Source of the DNA: Hygrocybe punicea
Taxonomy: Eukaryota > Basidiomycota > Agaricomycetes > Agaricales > Hygrophoraceae
Assembly (NCBI GenBank): GCA_963556145.1
Contig: OY744463.1
Location: forward strand, 372,001 to 436,000
DNA: 64,000 nt
Reading direction: 5' to 3'
The notes below the pieces were generated by a model. It made no database searches, had not been told where the DNA came from, and saw only the letters and a list, made by a program, of their open reading frames with translations. Shown one piece after another: positions 12,339 to 24,815 of the stretch. Made by a program: the position numbers and the translations under genes. The stretch's first letter is position 1. The number at the start of each line of letters is the position of its first letter.

Positions 12339-13537
12339 TTACCCAATCCCGTACTCCCGTTGCATCTCTTCCACAGTCTCGAAGCGCCCGAGCCCAAGTA
12401 CCCCGCAGACGACGTGGCAGCGAACTGTTCCTGCTCGAATGTCCTCAACGATTACGGAGACAGCGTTGACGACGGCCATCATTGGTGTGAGCACGCGGGT
12501 CGGCCAACTCGAGCGGCCAGCGGTTAGGAGACTGTCTATCGCAGAAAGGAAGGCGGTTACGTGGATGTCAGGTAGGCCACTGTCCGGTGATGCAGGCAGT
12601 TGGTCGTCGAGATTGGGAGCCTGCAGGAAAAGCTGGGACGTTACCAAGAAATCCAGAGTGTGGGAGAAGGAGGAGTGGCTGCCTCACCTTCCATATTCCG
12701 GAGTTCAGTCTTGGCAAGTTCGTACTTACGCTTGTATTCCTTGAGCTGAGTGTCGAGGTCATGGATGACGAGTAGGTCTGAGTTGCGTGGGTTCATGATC
12801 TCGTCGTTGCGGCGGGATAGATCGGAGAGCTCGGTCAATACACCACCTCAACATCTGCCTGTGGGCAAAAATTAGAGAGGGAGAGGAGAAAAATATAGAT
12901 TGACGACACACACCCCTTGAAATTTCGCACATTGCGCTTGAAGCCTTTCGCACCGGTCACGCAACATCTGCTTTTCCTCCTGGTCCTCGCGAGCACGACG
13001 TGTTTCCCGATCATGTTCCTTTGCTCGGTCCTCGCGTAGATCATCCAGTTCCTTCTGAAGGGCACGCTTGGCAGCAGTCTGCTCCTCAGCGCGCTGCACG
13101 CCGATCTTCAGCAACTAATGAATGAGAGTAGATTATAGCATCACGAAATCATTTGTGATCAATGAAGAAGAGTAAACAAACCTTCTCGCTCATCGGAGGT
13201 GTTGCACCAGGGATGGTGGGCCTGGCGGATAGCCGGCGGTCAAAGTGGTTCCATGAGACTGGGTGAGAGAAGCTAGTTGCGAGATAATTGGGGAATATTC
13301 ATAAAAGGAAACAGTGGTAACGGGGTTGGACGCACTGGGTAAGGTATGGGATATCCTCAATGATCCTTGAAACGGCCGCCCGCCAGTGGCAAGACCATGT
13401 GCAGAGACTTCAGGTGTACTGAAACCAACATCCATGTCAAAGACATCTGGAACGTAGTGTTCAAGGGAATGGGTCGATGAGACCTGTCGTAATGGTTTGG
13501 CTGCGGGAAACCTCAGCGACAGGTGTTGCCAGCCCAT
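12339..13537 (-). pseudogene. Spa2-like polarisome protein, C-terminal half only, decayed
   Basis: Spa2 scaffolds the polarisome at the hyphal tip. Here a minus-strand reading gives PTIPGATPPMSEK, a coiled coil (LLKIGVQRAEEQTAAKRALQ to RLQAQCAKFQ), a second helix (DLDTQLKEYKRKYELAKTEL) and a Spa2-homology-like block (LTPMMAVVNAVSVIVEDI). The N-terminal SHD repeats expected upstream are absent. At 12440-12460 the reading shifts frame inside the VVNAV..EDIR..FEQ block, and both continuations end without the usual remaining C-terminal region. The upstream frame (MGWQHLSLRF, 13537) has no family resemblance. I infer a truncated copy rather than the working gene; a full Spa2 should exist elsewhere in the genome. 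Confidence 0.55.
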
Positions 13538-13698
13538 AGTGTGGGCAGACCAGCCTGAGTCGGGTTCTTTGCCTCGACCTGTAAGGTAAGACGGTCACTG
13601 TGACCGAATGTCACGTTCGAGGCGCTAGGTTTTGCTGATGTGAGTGCGCTTTTGCTGAGCCTGCTATATAGCAGCGGATTACTTCCCACTTTCTAAAT

Positions 13699-16600
13699 AT
13701 GAACGTCGTCAGTGCAGGCGACATTTTTACAGGAATTGAATTTATACGTGGTATCGCCTCGCAGGTATGCGGTTTCGTTTTGGGGCGCGTGTGTGTCGGT
13801 ACAATTCAAACATGTTTGCATTGGCAGGTCAAAGACAATCGTCAGGAACTTCTACGTGTATCTAATCGACTCCAGCACATATTGCTCGCACTCGAGGACA
13901 CCAAACAGAAGGATATTCTTCCCTCAGATGAATACAATGACGCTTTGACCACGATCTCCAAGTGAGTTGGCTCCATCTCTTGCGCCATCTCACTCTCAAA
14001 AATCTACCCAAGTCTACTTGAACGTGCTCAAAGAGCAACTCAGAAGCAGCTCAAACGATCTCTAGGAGCTCGAACATGGAGTCAAAATGACATTGCTGCG
14101 GAAATCAGGCGCATCTGCAATGATGTAGACAGCCATTTGACTGTCCACACTGTTGGTCGTCCTCACTACGAATATTGTGTTGTATGCTCACAGCCACATA
14201 GATACGGACACTGGATATGATGCATACGTGTGTTTCAAGTCTTATTCTTTCATTCACCATTACAATTCTTCGATTGCTTGCCACAGTTCCAATGAGCAGC
14301 ACTTCACTTCATTGTCTTCCAACGTCGAAGAGATCATGGTCAAGGTACTTACTTATACCCACAATGATCACTTGTAGCGAATTCACCTACAATGTTTAGC
14401 TTGCTGAAATTGATCTACGCCTCAATACGCCCCCTGGCCCTAAATGGGCACCGTAAGTGCCTGAGCTATTGACAACGAATTGCGTTTCACAAGTTGTATA
14501 TAAGCGGTATATTATCTCGGGCCGAAGAGAATTTGCGCCAGCCGGGTGATGATGAGGGAGGGAGGCCACAGGTGACGAATGACATTGGGCACTCTGGGCC
14601 GTATTGAATTCTTTTCTGAGACTAGGCCATCGCCCTCACAGCCATCGTTGCAGACAGAACCGCAAAACCTGGTGCTCACCCTGCGGCGGCAAGAACGATG
14701 ATTTCGGCTTCTCATGAGAATGATAACCGCATCAAATCTACTCGGGCACTTGCGGAAGCTGGGCGAACTTCAATTCAAATCTCATCCTTGTTACCCAAAA
14801 CAGCCTCCAAATTTTCATTCCACAGTTTCAAGCCATCCTTCCGCTTGAGGAACCCCCAAGAAGCGAATAACAACGTTACACTCGATGGCGTCAAGATTGA
14901 CGCTACCTTTGGAGACATTCAACGTGCTATTGAGAGCAAGGGTTTGTCCATTTCTTCACCGTTTCCATGAGTATTCACAGCTGCCAGGTTATTTGGTTCC
15001 GGAGCGTTTAACGGAAGATCCCATCTTGGTGACTATTACAGACGACGAGTCAGCGTTTGATGCCACGACTCCAGCTGGTTTACGGATCGCAAGGTAAGCA
15101 TCCTCTTTGGGTGTGGACGTCGACCTCACCTCATACAGGTCAATGCCTCTGATTTGGTGGTGGAACCAGTACAACGCATACCACGGATTGGTACCAGCTA
15201 CAACGCCTGGATATACCCTTGCATCACTGAGCAAAGATGATGCCATCAGTGCTGCTGGCGTGCAGTTTCATTTCCATCAAACATTGCGCGTTCCTGATTC
15301 TCATAAGAATAACAATCTTCCTCCTGTCAGTCAGTTCGAAGTTTCTGTTGCGATGCTTTTTTACATATGACAACAGGACCTGGGCAAGTTTCCTCTTGTA
15401 CCTGTTGCCCAGTTCGCACATCGACTACCAGACACTATTCAAGAAAAGGGTGGCTTTCTAATGGTTTAGACATTCTTTGATGATATTTGTGTCAACTGAA
15501 ATGATTCCTTCTAGCCCATGTCTCAACGGGAGGCGCTCTGGATCTCTTTCAACAATAGCTGCAGGTCCAGAGATGGGCCAGCCATCAAAGTTTCAGTAGG
15601 AGGTATGAATACGAAGAATCATGCCAAATCAACTAACATTACTACAAGGTGTGAATGCCATCACTGGAGTTGCGAAGGATGGACCCACTCCCCCAGGCGT
15701 GGAGCAAGATTACGTTGTTGCTGGATTACAACCATGGCTTGATGGTGTTATGACTGACTCGGGCGTTGTTCGTCAGGTTTGTATTCTCTGTCTCTCTTTC
15801 TGTGAGATCTTTCAAATGGATTGCATTGTTGCAGTTTGTGGCAATGTCTCATGGGAAAAACTACACTGTAGAAGAGCAAGTGACTGGGGAGGCTAAACAT
15901 GGAGGATTCCAATTTGATATCTTTCCTCGGCGTGATGAGCCGGGGTTCAGAGGTGGCTTCTTTTTTTGTGACAAGACCAGCGACAGTGTCGACCCTACAC
16001 CGGGTTTTGTCACACGTTTGCAGAGCTATATGACCCCTGCCGAGTTGGACCTTCCCGTAGGTGGTACGCTGAAGATACTTCCGTGCGTTTGGTTCGACAT
16101 TCATGTTCTGAATCGGCTCATCCATATAACTTCATGGTAGAGGGGCTTCTGGCACAGATTCCGAAAACTGGACGTTGTCGAGCTATAAGCAAAGAATAAA
16201 TATAGCGGGCCGCCTGCATGCAGTCTATCCTGTTACACGCCAACAGACAAGGAGAAGTACACAGTCTAACGCAACCCACTCTGGTAAGTGGCTATATATT
16301 TATCGCTTGAACGGATATCCATCGTCATTAGTAATCGAGTCCTGTATAACAATTGTTACATGTATGTTCAGAAACCTTTCTATTGATCCGAACTTAGTAT
16401 CCATGTATTTCAGATCCTGTCGCATTGTTACTGATTATATTGACTTGTGGTGGTATGTCCCCTCGGTGATTGAATCCAATATTCTAACCACTGTATTGCT
16501 CCAATTCTTCCAGGCATATGCAGGCGCAGAAATATGATGATGCGTAGCTCGACAAATCATTCTATGCTCTCATATCACCTTCCTGAATCATATTCCGAAG

Positions 16601-17543
16601 GAATTCTGCCGCGCAGTAAGCCCCGTTTACTGGCACTTCATTCCTGCTCCTATATATACCGTCTGGCTCAATATTCACCCAGGCCAAACCCAAGACTTTG
16701 GACGAGGAGAAATATCAAATGTAAAAACTTTGGGGTTGTCCCCAGGCGGAAAGATGTAAGCCCCAGTCACTCACTGATGTCTTTGCATAAATTAATAATG
16801 GGTGGAATATAGTGCGCAGAAAGTTTACCGTGATCCTGTTTCTCCAAGGGTAAATGTGAAGACCATTTTGTACCTACTATGGCTGACATTAATCCAGATG
16901 TACGACGAAGACAATGGACATCGCTTTCACGTTCACATTCTTACTCCGGAAGATTGGGAGGTGAGAATTCAGTTTTCAGAGCATATTTGACTGTGTCCAC
17001 TGAAGAACGAGATAGATTGTGACCGGGGTATTGCCATTGATGACGCCTATCACGGCAGAGACTTATAAGTCACAGAACATCCCTTGGTTCTCGATGTCGG
17101 ACGAGGACGTACCGAGTCTCGACACGCCTTCACATGTACTTGGTGGCCTCCAATCGGTCTCTCAAATGGATAAAGCCAAATTTCCTGAGGTATCACAGCT
17201 TATCGATCCGAATTGCCCTCCTGCGTGCGCTCTACACCCGCGAACCACCTCCACCTGTGTTTTCCGTCCGTGTTCACACACTGCATGCAGCGCATGCTTA
17301 GGCGCTGCTTTGCTGAAACGCTCGCACTGCCCAAAGTGCGACACCAAAATCAGCAGGTTTGTTGGTATGAAAGAACCAATTACACAAGTGGCCGAAGTTG
17401 CGGAATCCGGAGATGGTGAGATGGCATGGGATATCTCGCAGTTGGAGGATCTCGCACAACAGGCTGTGGATTCGAAGAATATTTGTATAATTCATCTCGA
17501 GGTTGATCGAGTCTCTCCGCTACACCGTCGAAATGATTACTAG
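13699..17543 (+). CDS. Helical-bundle N-terminal domain / RING-like C-terminal protein of basidiomycetes
   Basis: Long, intron-rich gene. The N-terminus is a four-helix-like stretch (GIEFIRGIASQVKDNRQELL, NRLQHILLALEDTKQKDILP, TTISNLLERAQRATQKQLKR) that resembles the MLKL/HeLo-type adaptor helices found at N-termini of fungal NLR-like proteins. The middle (15000-17000) has a conserved block with QREALWISFNNS, AIKVSVGGVN, GVVRQFVAMSHGKNYTVEEQ and later EYSAQKVYRDP. The C-terminus holds a RING-like Cys/His cluster (CPPACALHP, CVFRPCSHTACSACLGAALL, SHCPKC) and ends in VSPLHRRNDY. I recall the middle-plus-RING part as a recurring basidiomycete family without an assigned function. One splice site near 14150-14290 could not be settled by eye. 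An E3-ligase role is only an inference from the ring. Confidence 0.6.
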
Positions 17544-17667
17544 CAGCGGATATTGATTTTCAACCATGTATGAGCGAATTTTGTGGTCAGGTCCTCAAGG
17601 ATAGAGTCGAAATTGTGTGGTTACAATATGTAATTTGTGCAGTCGTTGTTATTATACGAGATACGGC

Positions 17668-19055
17668 TCAACGATAACAATTCAAGGTATCTAGCAGCCA
17701 CGCCAAAGTGCCCAAGACATCAGCGTGGCATCGTTTGTGCTCTGAAGACCCAGTCGTAACCTTTCCACGCTCCATAGTCCCTTCCTGTGAAAAGCAGCTG
17801 GTAAGAATGCTGTCAGACGGAAGGAATTGTCTTCCAAGAAAAGATCGCCGCAGACGCAACATTCGAGCATAAACTCGTGGGAATGAGCGCCGTGCTTGAG
17901 ATCGTTAACAAAGTCGTTAAGGCTAGAGCGCAAGTACGGCACGTCATCTCGGCCGTCGACATAGTGGCCAGCAACCCCGGGGGCGGGGAAGTCGACCTCC
18001 AGAAGGCCAGAAAACGGGATGCTTGTGCATCATCAATGTGCCAGAGGTGGAAACCATCAGGAAGATTGTTAGCATCGAATTGTGCAAGAAGGGTGTCTGT
18101 GCTGACAATGGACAAGAGGTCAATGACAAATGCACGTCAGCCAGAATGAGCAAGGAACCCACTTGTTGCCCATGGTTGAATCGAGATGGGACGACGTCGT
18201 AAGGGGGTCAAACAGTCCAGAATTTATACCACCGTTCTGTTAGCTTCGGGAAATGAATACCTCCGGTCGTGCCCTCCGAACTTGGCATGAAGTCTGATAA
18301 TCCCGACAGACTTGACCACAAGTATTATGAAGCAAGATGGCGCTGGTTCCCGGATGTTCGTCAAGTGTCAATTTGAAGGTCATAGATTTTACACCATACT
18401 CAGAGTCACACGTCGGCGAGGTGTTCTCGATGATCGCTGAGCATTTTTTTCGGCATAGATGTGTCCTGGTTGAGTTAATTTACCCATCGCAAGGCAAGCG
18501 CGACGGCTTTGCCTCCTGTCTTGGGTCGAAATAGACATCGTCCTTCGAACTTGAAGCTTGAATGTCCCATTCCGCGGTTCTGGCATTATGTGATTGAGGG
18601 GCTTGTGCTAACTTGAATTAAAAATTTTGCGATCGGTAGTTATCACCATCGTCCGCATCAATTTCCACCATCCTACTAGGTGTGCAATCCACATAAGCGG
18701 AGCGCCATGGGTCACCCTCATGCTGGACGATTTCCAGTTTCCCACACGAGTTGCCTCCATGCCCGGATGGGATGGGAGCGAACCATGCGGCGAGGAGTAG
18801 TTTTGGCGGTTCCAAGGAGGGTGGTGAAAACAGGGGGGTTGGTCGCGTCGACGGGGGAAACGTGTATGTGCGTGGGGTATCGCCATCCTGGTCAGCTTGG
18901 ATTATTGATATTAATCGCGCTGATGAGTGCGCACGCTCCGCTGGTACAAATGATATTGGAAACCATTGGGCACGGCGGCACGCCTGCCACGTAGACCTCC
19001 GCAAAGGCGTTACCGCTTCAGCGCCTAGCTTCAGCAACCACGAACGTCGTATCAA
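17668..19055 (-). other. Unassigned minus-strand ORFs, possible gene
   Basis: Two minus-strand coding-like blocks, 18618-19055 and 17668-18115, separated by short frames. One reading gives VDFPAPGVAGHYVDGRDDVP, then DFVNDLKHGAHSHEFMLECC and DNSFRLTAFLPAAF before a stop. The other contains KLEIVQHEGDPWRSAYVDCT. Amino-acid composition looks protein-like and GT/AG signals exist between blocks, but I recognise no family and cannot build a continuous model. It may be a gene, a relic or chance frames. Confidence 0.25.
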
Positions 19056-19629
19056 GGAGTTTGTCCGTGTTCAATCAAGTTCGTGGAGGCACACCTCCAA
19101 ATTCGTCTTGGCTATACATAGTCGCTCGACGCTCACCGAGAGCAAACATTCGAACCCTGATAAGAGTCTCCTCCGCTGGCATTTCGTCTTATCGCTTTAC
19201 GGTGCCACACTGCTGCATTATGGATAATCGATGCTCGTATCGATTTTCTGTCTCTCCTCACTGAAATCGGCACGCCCAACACCAGAGACGATGTCCAGTC
19301 TTCTCTTACTGGTGATCTTGCCAAGGAGCCAATTCGAAGGAAAATATCCAGGTCCCCTAGGTTGATGGATGAGAAAAGCAAGCCTTCTACTGATCCCGAA
19401 ACTGCTGTTCTTGTAAAAGGATTCTGATTCGGAATTTTCTCTCTTGGCAGTTTGGCGGTAGATGGTGGATTTCAGCAATGTGATATACCTCTACAAGGCA
19501 TTGCTGGTACATTTGCAAAAAAAACTTCAGCTATGAATTGCAGATACTCATGCAAATGTAGGATTGTTCAACTTGAACGTTCTTTGCTCGGTTCTTCATC
19601 CCGTCAGCGAAAGGAATTGGCTGTCACCA

Positions 19630-21372
19630 TTGAATAATTTCTCCCTCGTTGGTCCAGTGTCATCGATTTTTCGGTTCATCCCCAATCCCGTCGTCAGTCG
19701 CCCTGTCGGTGCTGTCTGGGAGCCACTCATCCAAACGCCCTGGTACCGTTTTGCTCGAAGAGGTAAATTATTGATTGCTCTTGGTATAGTTGTCGGCTCA
19801 GCTTTCGGATTTCCACTCAGCGGGGTGAGTTCGGCTCTCCAGGATCAGCCTTGCAGTAATGGATGTTTCAGCGCTGGGTCTTTTGATCTTCCCGAGGCGC
19901 TTTTGGGCGACATCGATGAATAGATCCCAAATTCCCTGGTTAGCGGCCGTATTTTTGGGTAGTCGAAATGTCACTGATGAGGTATGTATTAGGCCTCCTG
20001 TCATTGTTGGTCGGATTCTTCAACAATTTATGGCTCTCTTCGTTCTCAAAACTAGCGCTGGATCTTTAATTTTCAATTGGATCGCCACTCTTGCGTCCGA
20101 TTTTCTAGGCCAGGCTCTTGTGGGAGCTGCGTTCTTTTTTGAACTCGACACGATCAGCAAGCACTGGTTCTTCGTGAATGTCGGTATTTGATGTTCACTC
20201 CATGCTTTCTGACTCTCGACAATCATCTTCTTCGTTGTCTTTGTGCAAATGATGTATTATGTGAGTATACATATATGTCTGAAAATCTAGCCCGTCTAAT
20301 GGTGCTGGCTAGAAGCTCGGAGTTATGCAATGGTTTATCAACAATTTGTACGTTCTCAACTGAGTCCACAAATCCATCTTGTTGATCTTGCAGTCAGTAT
20401 CTGGTTCTTTTTCAAGATCTGGTCCAGAAGCTGTTGTATCTGAGGGTCCGCCTGTCCGGTTCGCCCTTATGTCGACCTCATAACCGAATCTGGGCTCCAC
20501 TTGGCAAAGAAATCTGGTGTACATGCACACATGTATGCTGGTTTTCAGGGTGTCTCAGGATTTTCCACTATCGCGGGTTCCGTCCTTTCCGCATACATCA
20601 ACCTGGGTGTCCCTACTCAGAACCTCGTTACTTCTTCCGTCATGAGTATTCCCACTTCGATGACTATCAGCAAGATATGGTTGCCTGAGACAGCGTGACC
20701 CGTCACTGGCATGTCGTTGTCGACCGTGAACGCACAAGATCAACCGCCAAGCGTGCTGCATACGTTCAGTCATGGAACAATAATTGGTCTAGCTGTCGCT
20801 GGCCAGATTTTGTACGATACTTGCGGTATTGTCGATTGTCTCCTTCTCTGACATATGCTTCCTTCAGTATCTTGTCACTCGATGCGGTCTCCTCACTTGG
20901 ATTAGTCATGACGTTGGGATCCACCACCTTACGCTCCAACACATCGGGTACATTATTACCCTCTGCCTCGGTGCGATGAAAAACCATGAGCTGAACACCC
21001 TTCCCCTTCCTGCAGGTGTACCTCGTCCGGAGGTTTTCCGGGTCTCTCAACACCTTGCCATAAAACTTGAACGAACGAGTTTGCTGCATATCTCGGTTTG
21101 CGGCTCCATTCGTATAGATATCTGATAGTAGGTGTGGCTGACTCTCATGCATTAATATATTTTCTCCGCAGATCTTCGAGCCATCATGGACAGCCCTCAG
21201 CCTCTTTCACTGCGTGCTCGCACTATCGTCTCCTACACACTTTGTGGTTTCGCGAACCTGAGTACACTTGGAATCCCGGATGGTGTGCTCTTGCTCCTTC
21301 CCGACGCAGAGTCATCGCTCGTCTGCTACATCTGCCATGATTGCACACTCCAGACAGCTGGTATCGCGTAAG
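19630..21372 (+). pseudogene. Concentrative nucleoside transporter (CNT/NupC family), disrupted
   Basis: Recognisable CNT segments occur in order: SRPVGAVWEPLIQTPWYRFA, LLIALGIVVGSAFGFPLSG, SNFLGQALVGAAFFF-like text near 20100, QMMYYLGVMQWFINN, then [20 protein letters not shown] text, [38 protein letters not shown] and YTLCGFANLSTLGIPDG. Between 20395 and 20470 the family motif passes through all three frames within about 80 bases, and the conserved SPFIGQGE segment is missing. Near 21080 the NEFAAYLGL block is out of frame, and after GIPDG the LAPSRRR part is out of frame again. Introns cannot explain these shifts. The family imports nucleosides with H+ or Na+; this copy should be non-functional. 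Confidence 0.75.
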
Positions 21373-22012
21373 CATCTCATTTAGGTTCAATCTTCACCAG
21401 TTGATGATCCGCCCAGTGCTATGCTATCACTTATATGCTTTTGGCTGCAAACTGTATGCGGTTACCACGGCATACTATCAGGGACTTATTCGAAAACCAT
21501 GACGAGACCTTTCTACCGCTACGAAAATCATTGTAAAAAAGTTGTTGGTAAAGCTATGCGACAAACGAAATAGCCGCTGTGGATATGCATTGAGTGGCCC
21601 CATCCTCCACAATCTCCGGTACTTACCCTGAACATCCCAGGGCCTTCCACCCACGCTCCCATGATCATCCAAAACCTGACTGCACTTGTTTTCACCGGAA
21701 ATTCCTTGTTGTCTTCACCGGGAAATTCCTTGAACATGACAGCCGTTATTTTCACAGGGAGTTCCTCGACATGACAGCCGTTATTTTCGCAGGGAATTTC
21801 CTGAAATCTCCGTGGCCGGGTGATCCCGACATCATAAGGCAGAGTTATCCCGACTTTATCTTAGGACGAAATTACCTAACTGAACATTCAAGCTGTCGTG
21901 ACTTGTCACGCGTGAAGTCGCCCTGGAGGTGTTATGGATAGGTCTGAACGTCTGCTTCATATAAAGGCGAGCTAGTAAGTTCTTGATTAGTGTAGGCACA
22001 CATTTGATCCTC
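21373..22012. other. Intergenic with a short tandem repeat
   Basis: Upstream region of the multicopper oxidase. At about 21690-21800 a unit of some 45 bp containing ttttcaccgggaaattcc and gacatgacagccgttatttt is repeated two to three times. No gene recognised. Confidence 0.45.
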
Positions 22013-24376
22013 ATGCCTACCGTACCCTTGTACACTTTGCTCAGGCAAGACGATCCCGACAACCATTCTCCCAAGTCCGTTCCAAATCCTTCTCAGACAA
22101 ACAAATGGCTCTCCCCCAAGGGCTCTCATCGGATGTTGACGTTGGCTCTCATTATCGCCTTTGTCCTTTCCGCTCCCGGCTATCTTGTTTTCAGGGTTTT
22201 CTTTCTCCGTCCAGGCTGCTTGACCTGCAATTATGACTATAGCACATTCTACGGCATACCCAAGACCCTTCCCGTCGTTCCCTCAGATGGACTTGCCAAT
22301 CACACCGAATTGGACCTCCAGACCGGATTTCAGGTCTCCAATGTAACTCAGACGAGAGTGTACACTTTCAACATCACTCAGGCGTTGGCTGCTCCCGATG
22401 GCTTCCAGAAACCCATGATTCTCATCAACAACCATTTCCCGGGTATGTCGTCGTCTATTGTTTACAAGCAAATCGTTTTGATCAACTTCACAGGTCCCTT
22501 GATCGAGGCGAATTCGGGAGACACGATTCGCGTCCACGTCAACAATCTTATGTCGAATTGGAGCACCACGATCCACTGGCACGGTATCTTTCAAAGGCAT
22601 ACGACGTGGATGGTGAACTCTAGATGCACTTTTGTGGATAGAATCTACGATAACTAATGATGATATATCTTGCAGGATGGCGCCGCTGCGATATCTCAAT
22701 GCGGCATCCCTCCTGGTGAAAATTTCACTTATGAGTTCACCCTCGAGGATCAGCGCGGTACCTTCTGGTACCACTCCCACTTGTCAGCCCAGTACACGGA
22801 TGGTATGCTTGGTCCCCTTGTCGTGCACGACCCAACCGAGAAGGTCCCAGAAGTACACGAGGAAAGGATCGTGTTCATGGGTGATTGGTATCACACGTAC
22901 GCCAGCATTCTCGACGCCAGCTTCCTCAGCGCCACGTCCATGTGGGTCACGAACCGCTCTGCCATCGAGCCGCTTGCAGACAATCTATTGATCAATGGTC
23001 GCAACAACTATAACTGCACTATCGACTCCACAACCTTTCCTCCTGGCTACGGTCATCAGCCCCCCCCGGTATGTGATGCTAGCCAGGGGGGCTTGTATAC
23101 GACCAAAGTTCAATCCGGCAAAGCCTACCGTCTCCGCCTCATCAACCACAGTAGCTTCTTCTCCTACTGGTTTAGTGTCGACAATCACACCTTGGAGATA
23201 GTGGAGGTAGATGGCGTCGAAATCGAACCCATCCCCTTCCGTGGTGTACATGTCAACGTTGGTCAGCGATACAGCGTCATCATCCGTGCCAACCAGACTG
23301 TCGGAAACTACTATATGCGAGCGACGCTCCCGACGACCTGCTTTCTTCCGTTTGTCCCGTACAACAGCAGCGGACTCAATAGTACGAATTTTCAAGTTAT
23401 GGGCGTCATTTCATACGACAACACTGATCCAAGTGCCCCACCGATCGGAGTAGCTGGGAACACGAGCAACCCCTACGGCGCAAGTGACAACAAACATAAC
23501 TCCGAAGTCTGGGAAGGCTGCAATGACATGCCATTTGACATGCCCGTACCTAAACGTGCTGAAGACGCTTATGGTGTGGAATGGAAGGCCACGAAGTACC
23601 TCGAATACACCTTCCGGCAGTCACAAAGCCTGAGTCGTATCTTCATCAATAAAACCTCTTGGGCTCCACTCCAATACAATGCGACGCTCTGGAAGACATT
23701 AGATAGTCAGATCTATGAATCCGATCAGTATGTCGAGGCCATCGAAGATGCGGGGTTGGGGAATGGCGCCCAAGTCGTAATGAATGGCGTCAGTACCATG
23801 CAACATCCGTGGCACCTTCACGGTCACGTTTTCCAGGTAAGCTGCCATTCAGATCTCGCCAGCCTTCTTCACCGTTGTATCCTGTCATCAGCTCCTTTGA
23901 TGCACTTTAGGGTTTCGACTCACTGATCCTAATTCTATTCCTAGGTTGTAGGGTGGGGAAAAGGCTTGTTCGGATCGGAGATAACATGGAATTTGAAGAA
24001 TCCCATGAGGAGGGACACTATCACTGTCCCAGCCAACTCTTATGTCGTGCTGAGGTTCCAGACTGATAATCCCGGCATGTGGGCATTCCACTGTCATGTG
24101 GGTCTTTCACTCTTCCCGGTTTCTGACCGACTCCCTTAATATCTTTCCTCATCACAGGTCGCGTGGCACATGGAACAAGGAATGCTGGTTCAGTTCCTCA
24201 TACGGCGTGGCGACCTCCTGCAACTTCTCCACAAGTTGAGCCCGGACTTCATGAATAAGAGTTTGTCTTTCTGTACTAGGAGTGGCGATCAGGCTTTCGG
24301 GACCGAACCCCAGTGGAGACCTCCTGACTTACAGCCTACCGTGAGTGTTCGTAGTCCGAAAACTCTGGGCGGATAA
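22013..24376 (+). CDS. Membrane-anchored multicopper oxidase (laccase-like)
   Basis: Five exons (22013-22442, 22494-22612, 22676-23836, 23945-24097, 24158-24376) join in frame to 693 residues. A 40-residue polar N-tail is followed by one hydrophobic segment ([20 protein letters not shown], residues 41-60), so the protein is probably a type II membrane protein with the oxidase outside. All four copper-ligand motifs are present: [17 protein letters not shown] and [12 protein letters not shown]. Many N-glycosylation sequons lie between. Multicopper oxidases oxidise phenols, Fe(II) or other donors while reducing O2; the specific acidic residues for ferroxidase use cannot be assigned by eye. Secreted agaric laccases have a cleaved signal peptide, so the anchor is the notable feature. 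Exon 1 could start at 21983, but 22013 gives the cleaner N-terminus. Confidence 0.9.
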
Positions 24377-24815
24377 GAACACGCTAGTTGTGATTGAGGC
24401 TGGGACCTCTGATAAATCTAATTGACTGCGAAACCTTCTTACTATGCGATTTCTTTTTGGATACTACTTTCGTACCTCTTGTACTTTTTTCTGACCATTT
24501 TCAAGTCTTTTTTTTTTTTACATTTTCCGGTAGCTTTTCAGCTTTATGTCAAGGAGGAGTGTTTTACAAGTCCACCTGGAAGTGGACGAATGTATTTCTG
24601 GGGCGATTTGAAATTGTTGGTGAATTGTCACAGGCCATGAATAAAAAAGAATCTAATATTGAGTCATCGCAATGTCAGCCTCCAACGTAGTCATGTCGAT
24701 AGGTCTAACTGGCTCCTAATGAGGCCAAGTTCTTTGAGACTCGCGGCAGCAGGAAGGTGCCTCGGGACATATCCAGATTACTGATCTAAGCCAGACACAA
24801 AGGAATGTCGGAATG
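24377..24815. other. Intergenic between convergent genes
   Basis: Short spacer between the oxidase stop and the CstF64-like stop. A poly-T run is at 24508-24520. No gene recognised. Confidence 0.5.
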
